Origin: Marthasterias glacialis
Taxonomy: Eukaryota > Echinodermata > Asteroidea > Forcipulatida > Asteriidae
Direction of reading: 5' to 3'
Assembly (NCBI GenBank): GCA_911728455.2
Contig: OU452219.1
Span: 18,755,397 to 18,819,396 of the forward strand
Length of the DNA stretch: 64,000 nt
Below are positions 45,801 to 57,800 of the stretch, piece after piece. The translations under genes and the position numbers were made by a program. Every line of letters begins with the position of its first letter. Position 1 is the first letter of the stretch. The notes under the pieces are model-generated. The model searched no databases, was not told the origin of the DNA, and saw nothing but the letters and a program-made list of their open reading frames with translations.

Positions 45801-48800
45801 GACCAAAAATCTTTTTGAAAGACCAGAAAGATCAGTTTGATATTTTAACGATTTTTATTTGAACAAGCACTAAGAGAAGATTGATCTCATTTTGTCTTTG
45901 ATGGGCAAGTATACCTCGATACTCAACAGAATGAAAAGATAAATTTATCAGACTCAGAGTCAATTTTTGGACATTTTTTTTTACTTAAAGATATTACACA
46001 GTAAAGTATTGTTATTTAAATGGAAAAACACAAGACCACCAGACTTGTCTGGTCATGAGTTTACTGGCCCCGACGCTAAAATCACTGGCCTCGGGCCTGC
46101 GGTCGAGTGTAAATTTTGAGCTCTAAACAAGCTATAGAGAGTCTGTATTTTATGTTATAGAAATTAGGCATTTCTATTTAATGCTAAATCATAAATGGTC
46201 TTTCAATATACTGCACAAATATGTTCATAATGTACTACCAAAATATTTTCTCATCATTATTGGAACTGACTGTAGTCCCAACATCATTCATTGAACATTA
46301 TCCATTTTGGATCAAATTCAGTTACTTTGTCAAACTTGCCATCTTTAAATCAAACCAAAAACTGTGTATTGACGTCACACGCAGCCACTGTCTGTCATGA
46401 CTGTCTACGGTCTGCCTTTTTGGTATTCAAACTGCTTGTCAAGATATGATGAGCGTGTAAACGCCACTTCAAATGCGCACTACACAGTAGGCCCTATCTC
46501 TCAAATAATGGTTAACTAAAAGATTTTTTTTGGTCATGACGCCAGGTGAATTGGGTCAAAAGTCTGGTCAGAGCCTGCAACACAATGTAACCTATAAATA
46601 AATTAAAGCATTACCAATAATCAAGGACTGCAATTGATTTTGGTCTGCCCTGCAAAAAAACTGCCCTTGATCTATGGATTTAATACATTACTGTAACCAT
46701 GCTGTGACTGTGTCTGATGTTAATGGTTGTGGCAGTAAGTGTGTACACTGTATGTATACTCCCTAATGCATACAAACAACCCTGGCACTCAGAATGCCAA
46801 CCATGCATCTACATTGTACCATCAAAGTGCCCCAAGCAAACTTGTATTAATGACCTTCAGTATTCACAATAAACATAGAAGAGGATGCCAATTATCAATC
46901 TTGCATAACCAAGCTGATTATTCATGCTGTCACTTTCATCATTTTGTGAGTGGATGGCTGCAAGCACTAATAGGTGCACACACATATATGTGTGCCCAGG
47001 GGGATTCTAACAATTACTGTCTCTCTGTGGATGCAGCTGAGAACTGGTCTTGTGGTCAAATGTCAATATTTCTTCCATCTGTGGTGAGGTACAATTGTCG
47101 CGGATAAAAAGAAAAAATTTATCAGTGAACAGTTGTACCTTTTACCTTGTCAACAGTTTGTTTTGTATGGGGTTTTTTTTATCATTAAACCGGACACTCT
47201 GAAATTTTCAAATTGAGGCACTAATGCACTAAATTCAAGTTGACAATGACACAAAAAATGGCTGACTCAAGTGTTATTCATATAGGCCTACAGTGCGTAT
47301 AACCGTCTATATCTATCTCATCTTATGTTTATCTATATAATTATTATCTTCTTCTTTTTTTACAACAAAAATATTTTTAAAAAAAGTAGACATATTGCTC
47401 CGATTTGATCAACTAAAAGCAACTGGTTTATTGGTTCAATTAAAAACATCCATGTCAAGGTTATTGGTTTTAAGCGATGCAGGCGTCTGTGAATTTGTTG
47501 CATTGTTTCCCAGATTACCATAGTTCTTGGAAAAAGTATTTAATGTTTTTATGTATTTATTTTTAATGGTAATAACAACAATGATAATTTTATTTATAAT
47601 GCGCCAATTCCAGTCAAGGCTGTTCAAAGGCGTATGACAATGTGCAATAAAAAACAGTTAAAACTACTGTAAATTACAGTAAAAATACAGCCAGTAAAGA
47701 TACAGCCAGTAAAGATACAGCCAGTAAAAATACAGCTAGAGGATTTTTTTTCTCCTTGAAACAATGGGAGACTTTTGAGACGTTAGCAGGTGCCCCAGTA
47801 AGCGGTCCTTTTCTATTATGAGAACAATAGAAAAGGACCGCTTACTGGGGCGCCCGCTTACGTTTCAGAAGTCTCCCATTATGGAACATTAAAAATATTC
47901 AGTACATGTATGTAATCACTAGAAAACATAATCAATATATATCCTTTGTTGGGAAGTTAAAAAACAAAACAAAAACACACACGCACATACCTGTACTGCC
48001 TTTGTTAAATAAATAAGTAAAATCAGTAAGATGTAATCCTTCAATAATAGCTTTAGGTGGTTCCAGATTGGTCATTGTCCATAGAAAACATTGAACCTGT
48101 TGATTTTAGTACATATTTGGTGTGATATTGGTTCTGCTATCTAATAATGTTGTTTAAAATGCAGCCACTTTTGAGAAAAATTTTACCACTACATGGAAAC
48201 TGAAGGATCATACATCTCTGAATGAAATCCAGTAGTTTACCATCTCTTCATTGTATTTACCTGGTTTTCTTTTCATAAAAGTTAGTAAATGTATGCAATA
48301 TCAGCTATTAACTTTCTTTAACTGTAGCTGATTTTCCTCAACCCTTTCTTTGCCAGGAATATACTATTTGGAGCAATTTTCTGCTCCTGGTCTGTTAGAG
48401 CACGAGGCGTTCAAGAAGGTCTCCCCCGGGGAAAAGGCTAGAATCCACAAAGTATCAGAGGAGGTGGCCTCCTCGCTCCTTCTGAGACACTGGCTGGAGA
48501 CGCGGCAGTTGCAACATCACCATGAGGGCATACAGAAGTGGTTGGATCAGGAGGGATGGCGGGAGGGAAGGTACAAAGTTTGAGCCACATCCATCCATCA
48601 TTTATTTATTTATTTATTTACAATAGCAATATACAAATCATGAAATGGACTTTGAAAATTTTTAATTAAATTGTTTTGTTAAGTACTAAACAAAATGCAA
48701 CAAAAAGAAAACAAAAACAGAATCAAACCTAGAAAATTCAAACTTGGTTTAATGAAGTTAAAAGGAGACTGCTTCTGCCAGCATGCAGACTTTTATATTA

Positions 48801-51800
48801 AGAGTAAGAAGATGATTACATAACAAAATTCATTGGTGTAAAAATGTCGAGTCAACTGTATATCGGACAATTTGAAGACACAAAAAACATTCTTTCATTG
48901 CAGAATCATTCTTTCTCTCTTGTACCATGCAATAGCTATATCTATGCCATGTTTTGCTGGGATTTAATCAATTCAGTGGTGCATCAAGGCAGAAAAAAAA
49001 CATGCTTTGTGATCAGTATTGTGACAGATATCTTAATTTTATCACAGTTTAGGGTTTTTTTCTGCGCTGATTTACTATACGCCGAAGCATTCTGAAGGAT
49101 AAAACAAATGCTCAAAGTATCAAGCCAAAGGGTTTTATAATTAGCCTTTCCCATGAAATTTGCCAATTACATTCACACATGCGTACAGCAGGCCTCGATC
49201 TTAAGAAAAACAGGGGCAGGACTTTGCTGGCCAAATCAGAGAAATTGTACAAAAAGGCACGATGTTCCCTCATTTTGCCCATCAGTAGTGGTAGTGCATA
49301 CGTGTGATGTGCAATCGACATATTTCATGGGAAAGGTCTGTGTTAAGAACCCTCACAAAATGGATTTCATTTCCTAACACCTGTTTCCACCAATAAATCA
49401 ATCCTGTTCAATTGTTACTATTTTTTCGTCCCTTTCGAAAGAAACTCGAAATTTGGATACAGAAGTGTGAAACACCTTGCTGAATATGACAGCGAACAGA
49501 TCAGGATGTTGAATGAGTTCCTGAAGACGACTGAATTTGAAGCCTACCTACTGAAGACCGGGATCATGGAACTCGCAGACGATGATAACTGGGAACGAAT
49601 TATGTTGAATTCAACCTACTTTAGCCTGCAGAAAATGAAAGAGCTGTTCATCTTTGGTAAGTCAAGGCCTTAACGGTTAGAATGTGTTGTAACCTCTTCT
49701 GTTGGTGTCGGTATGGTGTCAAAAATGCCTTAGGCACGATGAACATAGGTTAGAAATAATGTGAGTTGATTCTTGGTTTGAACAGGTCCAATAAGTTCCT
49801 ACTAACCCTCGTATACGTTCATATTCCAAAGTGCCTTAAAATCTCTCGTATACGATGCACACAATGGTGTGGTAACCCGAGCCACACTTTCCTGTTATGG
49901 TAAAGGTATAATAGTGTGATCCATCAGTGCCACAGATTGCCGCTGCAAAGATCTTTATATCTCTTCTCACAGTAGCCCAAATTCCATTGCAATTGAGCAC
50001 AATTGCAATTGGGCTTTTTTGTTTCATTCCCTTCATTTGTTTAGATCATATTTTGTGTGTTGCATTCTGGTTAAATGTAGGTCCTCCGTCGTCGTCATTT
50101 TTTTTATTCTTGGGCCCTTCAGTTTTGATGGATTTCATTCGTTATTTCACCTTATTTTATCTGAAATCCCTATTTATCCTCATTGGCCAGACCGCTTGCT
50201 AATCCTGACCATGCCGCTTGGGCTGCTGTGTTTCTGGGTGTGGGGTAACTATCAGCTAGCCCGGGGCACCCCTCAGCAGACGGGTAACGAGAGACCCTCG
50301 TCCATCCTTAATTACATCACGGGAAGTCTGCTTGATGTCAACTGCTGCAAGGTGGAATGGGGATGGGTGGAACCAGCCGTTGTGGGGGAAACTATGAGCT
50401 TCATGATCAAGGTAAATTCCAGACTAATAAGGATTGACCGTTTATCTAAACCACCGCACCCATTCCCCCCCCCCCCCCCAATCCCCAGGGATATTCAAAC
50501 TAATATCGTCGTCCATTCCTCTTAGTCCACAAATGCCCAGGGTATCAAGAATAATGAAGGGAGACCCGTGTGCATGAACAGTATTGATTTCAACCTGTTT
50601 TTAAAGGTGTCAGTTTTGTAGTCATGGGCTTGGGACTGATTTCTGCCTTTGGTCACCTGTGGAATTTGTCTGCAGGACCCGGTATTACTTTGTATGATCA
50701 GTGAAAGGGTATAATCAAATAAACAAGACTTGATTTTCTTGATATAAGATACTGCATTATATAGACCATGGCCTAATTTCATGGCTCTGCTTACCGTGGA
50801 ATTCAGCGCTTACCCCCTGCCACGGCCCATAGAAGTACACGCTTTACAGGGTGCCGTAAGCACAGAATTCTTTGGCAAGCAGCCCCATGAAATTGGGTCC
50901 ATGTCGCCTCGTTTCCTAAATAAGTGACCCAGTCCATTTTATGGCATTTCATGGCAGACAAGATACTACACTGAGTGTGGATTTCACACTAGTCCTATCT
51001 CGAGTTAGGATGAGTAACTAGTCCTAACTTATAGGACTTGTCATCGGTTAGGACTAGTTTTGTGAAATCCACCCCTGGTCATGTACATGTAAAAGGAATT
51101 TTAAATTTTGTAACATAATATTATCACGTAAATATGGTGAAATAAAGAGTTGTGAAAATAACAGCTGAAGATGTTTTGGGGAGGGGACCCCATTTTTTAA
51201 TATCAAAAGTTTATAAAGATCATACAGTGCAAGCGGTATGAAATTTTTATGTTTTCTTCCCTTGAGCTGTTTACAAATCATGCCTGCAGAAAGCCCAGGC
51301 TCTGTGGCTCTTTTGTAAACATGTGATGTCACAGGTTACATGATCTGTACAATCATGTTACAATTAAAATAAATTGGCAGTCCATTGTTTTTCTCAACAT
51401 TATGAAAGAGCTGGATAGACATATAGTAGGCCATGTCCCAATGCTGATTACATTCACACATGCGTACAGACATTAGTGGTGGGCAAACGCCGTAGAGTTG
51501 TGCACTAGGCAGACGCACAAACGCGTGTGCGTCACGCCATCATTAGCCCCACACAAAAAGGTGCGATGTTTTCTCATTTTGCCCACCTGTAGTGCTAGTG
51601 CGCACGCGTGATGTGCAGTTTACATATTTCATGGGAAAGGTCTATTGGTGGCTTCTGCTGTTGCAAAGGGTGTGCTATGGGAATCCTATGCGTCACATGT
51701 TGATCAAGCCACAGCCACCATTTTGGACACGGCCTGAACTTCTGACTTTTGGTACCAACTGTAAACTTTCCTTCTTAAACTCTGGCTTAATCGATCTCGC

Positions 51801-54800
51801 TGGTTCCCTGTTTGCAGTTTTTCCAGAGGAACAGACGACCCTACATTATCAGCCGTGATAACAGTTTACCAGTGATAGTAGATATTACAGCAAGTCAGCA
51901 GAGAATCGTCTCCTCACTGGAGTACGGAAAAACCAACGAAGTCAAAGCATCGTTCACAGTACGACGAGCTGGCTTGTACACCATTACAATAAGGCTTGGT
52001 CAAATGAACATCAGGGGAAGTCCCTACAGGATGACCTTTCTGCCAGGTAGGGGTCATTTTGAACATCCTGTTGAGTAAACCCTTAAAAGGATGGTAAAGC
52101 ATCGGTTTACCGGAAATGAACACTTACTCCAAAGGATGTTATACCATTAATTTAAGGATGATTGCATTTATTTTAACAATTTCATTTTCATGGAGCATTT
52201 TCACCTGAAGAAGTAGTTGTTGCTATGAAAGCTTATGCAGTATGTTTGTTTTTACTTATACTTCGTCTTTAAGTGCTACCACTAACATTTTTACTTTATC
52301 TATCAGACTAACACGACTGTCTCCAATGTGGAACATCGTGTGGGAACATAAATGGGTACCTGTGAGGGTGGAGATTGGCATTGTGTTTGAATAAGCCTTC
52401 GTAGTGCTACGGCAACCTAGGGCTGTATACTCCCCAGGGAGCTGAGAAAGATAACAGGAATGTTATTGGCCCAATGACCAGGGCACCAATGAAAAGTGCA
52501 TTGAAACGTTAATGTAAAATGTGCTGTTTATAAGAACTAGTGATTATTCTTATTTCTATTATCCAACATCTTGCAGGGCCAGTGGATCCTTCTAAATCAG
52601 CATTTGTTCGTCACAGTTCAACAATGGTGGTAACGAGGAACCAGTTCTGCCCCATGTTTATTGAACCTAGAGATACTTTTGGTAACGCCTGCTTTGTGTA
52701 CTCGGAGGGTCAGCAAAAGGTCAATGAATGCCTCACTGAGGACTACAGTCTCACGGTCACAGAGGTGAGTTGAACGGTTCTGAGAATACACCAACTGGAA
52801 TGAATTCCCGGGTAAATTCAACCCAACGGCCACCCAGTTTGTTTGTTTTTTTCACACACTTGCTGCAATTTCCCCAGGGAAGAAACGAAGTACACTTTGA
52901 ATTGTTAAATAATGTTAATACTGTTGTTATCTCCCTTAACCAAATTCCCGAGCAAGAGATGTTTTCCCAAAACAAAAAATTACTTCCCAGGAATTGTCTA
53001 GTGTTTAGCGATTTGAGTGTGGCAAGGCCTGCAATTTCCCCCCTGGAATTTCCTGGGCCATTTTTATTATTATTATTGGTATTATTATATCTTTCTGGTA
53101 ATGAAACCAAGGGACCCTCAAAAGTGACTTGCACTGTGACCCGTAGATACCTGTGTGGAGAAGATGTTGAAGAAATGTCAGTTTTAGATGTGGGAGGAAA
53201 ACCCCAAATAGGGAAAACCCACGCAATCAGGTAGGGACTGAAAACCCAATCCAGATGAAAGGCTCCAGTCCGGGATTCGAACCGGGGTCACAGAGAGGTG
53301 AAAGGCAGAGAAAGAAACCACTGAGCCAATCTGAATTTATCCAGTGTGAAAAGCGATATAGTATGCTCTGGTTCTCATTTTAAATGGATTATGAGTACAC
53401 TTATGCGGGAACACCTATCACTCTAAATCCACCACAGATTGGCAGTGAAAGTTTTGATGGTTTCAAGCCTCACTACGAGGTCAAACCCTGCCTGGACAGC
53501 AAGCAGTTGGCTCTGCGAGTTCGGATGGAGTCCACAGGATGCTACAAAGCGTTAGCTACTTACAAACAGCAAAAAATCAGTAACGGGGAGTTCAATATTC
53601 TAGTCCTCTCTGGTGAGTATTTTGATGATATTTCCAGTAACCAGGGCGCAGTATCATGAAGCTGTGAAGCACAAAAAAGCCTGCTGAGTACTGAAGAATC
53701 GTGCTTAGCAGAAACCAGGTTGCCAGCCAAAATGTCACTTAATGTACATTTCCTGTGACTGGTACTCTGCTTGTTTATGCTTAGCAAATAATTTGTTAAG
53801 CAAGTTTTTCTGCTGGACAGCTCTATGAATTTGGCCTAGTGTTTACCACACAAGTTTCTTACAATTGAAGGGAATGTATATCATTGCTGTGCTGGAAAAC
53901 TAAACTAATTTTTATCTTCTAGTTTTCAATGAGCACATTGAAGACAAAAATTCTAAAAAAGTTTGCGTTATATTGGAAACAACGAAAAAATTGTTTTATG
54001 TTTTGGCCTGTTCATATCTAATGAGTTGCTGTGGTTCTGAAAAGAACCAATTGTTTAACAACTCAACATTTCGATCAGTTTACTCTGAACGCCTTCAGGA
54101 GAAGTTCTGTTCATATCAATCAAGCTTATTTTTATTGCTGCCATCAAATTTAGCGATGGCAATTTGTGAGGTATTTCAAATTTCCTTGACTTTGTCAGTA
54201 TGATTGGTACTGTATGAACATAATCATTGAGCTTTCAGATTGAAATAATCATTCCCCCTTCCCCCCCGCCCCCACAAGGACCCCCCCCCCCCTCCGAACT
54301 TTGTCTTCAAGAGTATGTACTCAAGTAATAGTTAATTCCAAATTTTTTCAGAAAATTATCATCTGAATTTACTTGTTTTGTTATCAAAGATGCTAGTAAC
54401 TAACTAAGATATCTTTGAACTACTCTAGGCATAGACACTATGCATTCATTAATATTTGGTTGTTTCTCTGATGGGACGGACAGATTACAGAGAAGATGAT
54501 GCTGCCTGTTTTTAATTGGTTGCAAACTTGCAACCATTCCATTACAGGATTCCTCCATCAGAGGAAAATTCAGAATCTCACATGCTTTTCATGTTTACCA
54601 ACTCCCACCTCTTATCTACTAGTAATCCCATGGACAAACATTGGTTTTAAACCCTTTTGAGTGACAGTTGGGAGCAAGATTGACTCTAGTCATGTCACGT
54701 CTGTGCAACCATGAGAAAACGGTGAAATCAACGTTATCACACTTTCCTGATAACTGGTCCCCTCTGCACTGTGCTTATGAAACGGCTATTGGTAACCAGC

Positions 54801-57800
54801 AATGCGACCAGCCTCGAGTTATTCGTACTATGGTTAACTATCGTCCTTGATCGAACTTGCTCTGGGATGCAGTTTGTACCAATTTTAATCACCGAAGCGC
54901 CAAGATTGATCTCAGAGAGCAAGGAACACTGTATTTTGTCTCCATTACAATGTGTCCAAAAGTGTTGATATGAGGCACCTTTTTGTACCTTATATGTATT
55001 AAAATCCTTAATATTGTTCTCAAGATAGGTTGATTAAATTATGGTTGAATTCCTTCCCCAAGTTCATAGCAATTACCTTTTATTGCAGTAGAAGATGAGG
55101 TAGCAACCATGAAGATATTTTTCAAGAGTTGTTGCCATTTTCCAGAGTAACAATTTGGATGTTAATTTCATTTTGCCCTTCGCCTAATTATATTTGTAGA
55201 GCTTTACTTGTTTTTTTCCCCTTTTTTTATTGAACTGAGTTATGATCTCCCACAGATAAGAGAAGGGGATCCAAGCCAAATTTCCCATGGTAAATGATTT
55301 TTAATCTGGTCACAACAGAAAGCGATGCCGAAAAAGTGAAGAAAAACATTGACAAGAAGAGCTCGGAGGGTTACGAGGCATTGCTTCTTGCACACAACAA
55401 CACCAGACAGAGACGTCCCAAGAAAGTGTACTGCTACATCTCACCAAAGCAACTGACTGTGAAAGAGTTCTTCTTCCGCATCATCCCGAAGAGGATTCAG
55501 ACATTCAGAGTCTGCCCAGCAACGAAAGTAAGTCATCCTCGCTCCTATGGGCCGTATTCACAAGATTGCCATGTTATGACAGGAAACACAGTAAAGGGGG
55601 CACTTTATATCCGTCACGTTAGCAGTTTCTCCAATGGTTGTAACTTTTCTTTAAGTACCTGAAACCAACCAAAAGTGTTTCAACATGTGAATGGACATGT
55701 AAGCTTATATACTTATTTTAGGTAATACCTAAAATAATTTGAGGTGATTCATTTTATGGTTTTTGGGGGGTTTTTTTGTTTGTTTTTTATCACCCTCAAA
55801 ATCTCATCAAAATAGGCCGTAAAAATTTACCTGCATTCTGTCCATTTTTTTTTCATATGAAATTGCAGAATAGTTAAAAACTTGTTAATCGTATTCAACT
55901 CAAATTATTTTCAGTGCATGTTTCCTGTCCCTTGACATGTTGAAACATTTTTCCGTATTGGGAAAAACTGCTAACATGATGGTAGATGGGGTGGCTCCTT
56001 AACTGTGTTTCCTGTCCATATCGCAGGAGTATTATTTACAATGTCCACAGCACATTGACAATTACCAAAGGCCCCTTTCCCCAAAACCAATGAAAATCTC
56101 ATTTCTGTTCTTCCCTCTCCATGTCCTTTCCACCCAAGCCATATTATTCAGTCTCTAGATCCTTGATCCCTTACCCACTTCTAACCACCAAGTCGATGAC
56201 CAATTTAGCTGCATGCATCATTTCCTCAATTATCAATTAGGTCTTTCCGTGCTCTTCTGGCACTTCAGCCCTTTAAGAGCCACAGATTTCTGGAATTCAG
56301 CTTTAAAGAGAACCCTGCATGTTGTGTGTTAATGTATAATCAAATAATTTGGCCGGCTACGGTGACATTGTTGTATTTTATGAGTTACACTATCAGGACT
56401 TTTTACTGATTTATGCAGAATGTTTGCTATAGAGAGGGGTTATTTATATGGCAGCCTTGCTTTCAAATCAAGCATAAATAAGGCAAATGGGAAGGAAGTC
56501 TAGAGTATTGGGTGTGAGAGTGGTGTCAGCTAGGTTGAAGATCTCTGGTGACTCGACCAGCAGTAAAATTAAGTTGTCATTTGGTGGCATATTTATTTTT
56601 TATTTTTTTTATATAACAAACATCCAATCCAGGCCCTTGTAAAGCCATAACACAGTCCATGTACGGTATTTTGAATACACCAAGGTGCTTGGCCCCGTCT
56701 ACATTTAAGCACAGAATGCTGCCATTGATATGGGTTATGTTGCGGTTGGTAGCCACCAAACCCTCCACCGGTGTTTTTGTGGGGGTTTTCCCTTTCGTCC
56801 ACTCGCATCCCTGGAATAAATGCATCAGCTGTACAGGGTCTTAATTTACTTATCTGAACTCTCCTGATTTCGTTGACTACAGTTTAATTTTAATGGAGAG
56901 CGGCAGGACCATGAAGTGCCCGTGTTTACCATCGAAGATGGGAGCCAGCCATCAATGCAACTCTCCTCCAGGTACAGAGACGTCATGGCTGCTACCTTCA
57001 CCAAGTTCCTTCTCACAAACATCGGTAAGTTCAGTCAATAGATTCATGCACCAGCCAAGCAGTCTAGCTCACTCGAATGAAGGTTCTGGTGGCTGAGTCG
57101 TGTGAGAGCAGTTTGGAAGACCAGCCATTCGGAGTCTTGCTCGTTCTTGACACCGATATTTGACAACCACTGTATACTCAAGCAATGGGAGATTTTGGAA
57201 TGCTAGGTGGCAGCAGACTTACCAGGTAAATTTCCATTGTTTACGTAGTTCTGAGAACAGTGGATTTACCTGGTAAGTCTGCTGCCACCTAGTGTCATCG
57301 AAAGTCTCCCATTTGCGGAGTCCTTTGGAAATAAATTCACAGTACTGAATATGCAGTGCTTGTTAGGTAAAAGAAAAAACATAAGAATAATATTCTCTAT
57401 CCCCGATGCAATTGTTACATCTTTTCAATTGTTGCAGTACCCGCTGTTAATATATAGGATTCAAACCGGCCTCTTGTCACTGAGTATGCTCTAAAATGGC
57501 GGGGATCATGAGTTCCAATCCTACCGAGTGTTATGCCTGTGGATTGGGGGGGAAAGCACTGAGTACACAGTGCTTATCACACATCAGTTTAGGGTAAAAC
57601 CAAATAATATTCTATATCTCGTTGCCATTATTACATCAATTAAATTTGTGAGATTTGTTGTCTGAGTTTCATTTGTTGTTTTATCTAAGAATTGGGAAAA
57701 TCCATTTGGGAGTACCTATCAAAGAAGTGAGTTTTTTCTTATTGTAGTTGTTGCTTTTTTTCTCTCTCTCTCTCTCTCCCTCTCTGAAGGTGGTTCAGAG

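Larger units (their letters stand above)
42871..48356. other. AREL1 intron 1 (5.5 kb)
   Basis: Filled mostly by repeats: a piggyBac-like MITE with a nested insertion, a TIR element, an 18-bp tandem repeat and a strong hairpin. A segment near 45170-45295 is rich in CGATAT/ATATCG motifs. No further exon is supported. Confidence 0.6.

Noticed and set aside
50019..50525. 168-codon frame running into AREL1 exon 4
   Set aside because: Only 50191-50411 is exon, bounded by consensus splice sites; the upstream and downstream parts are intron.
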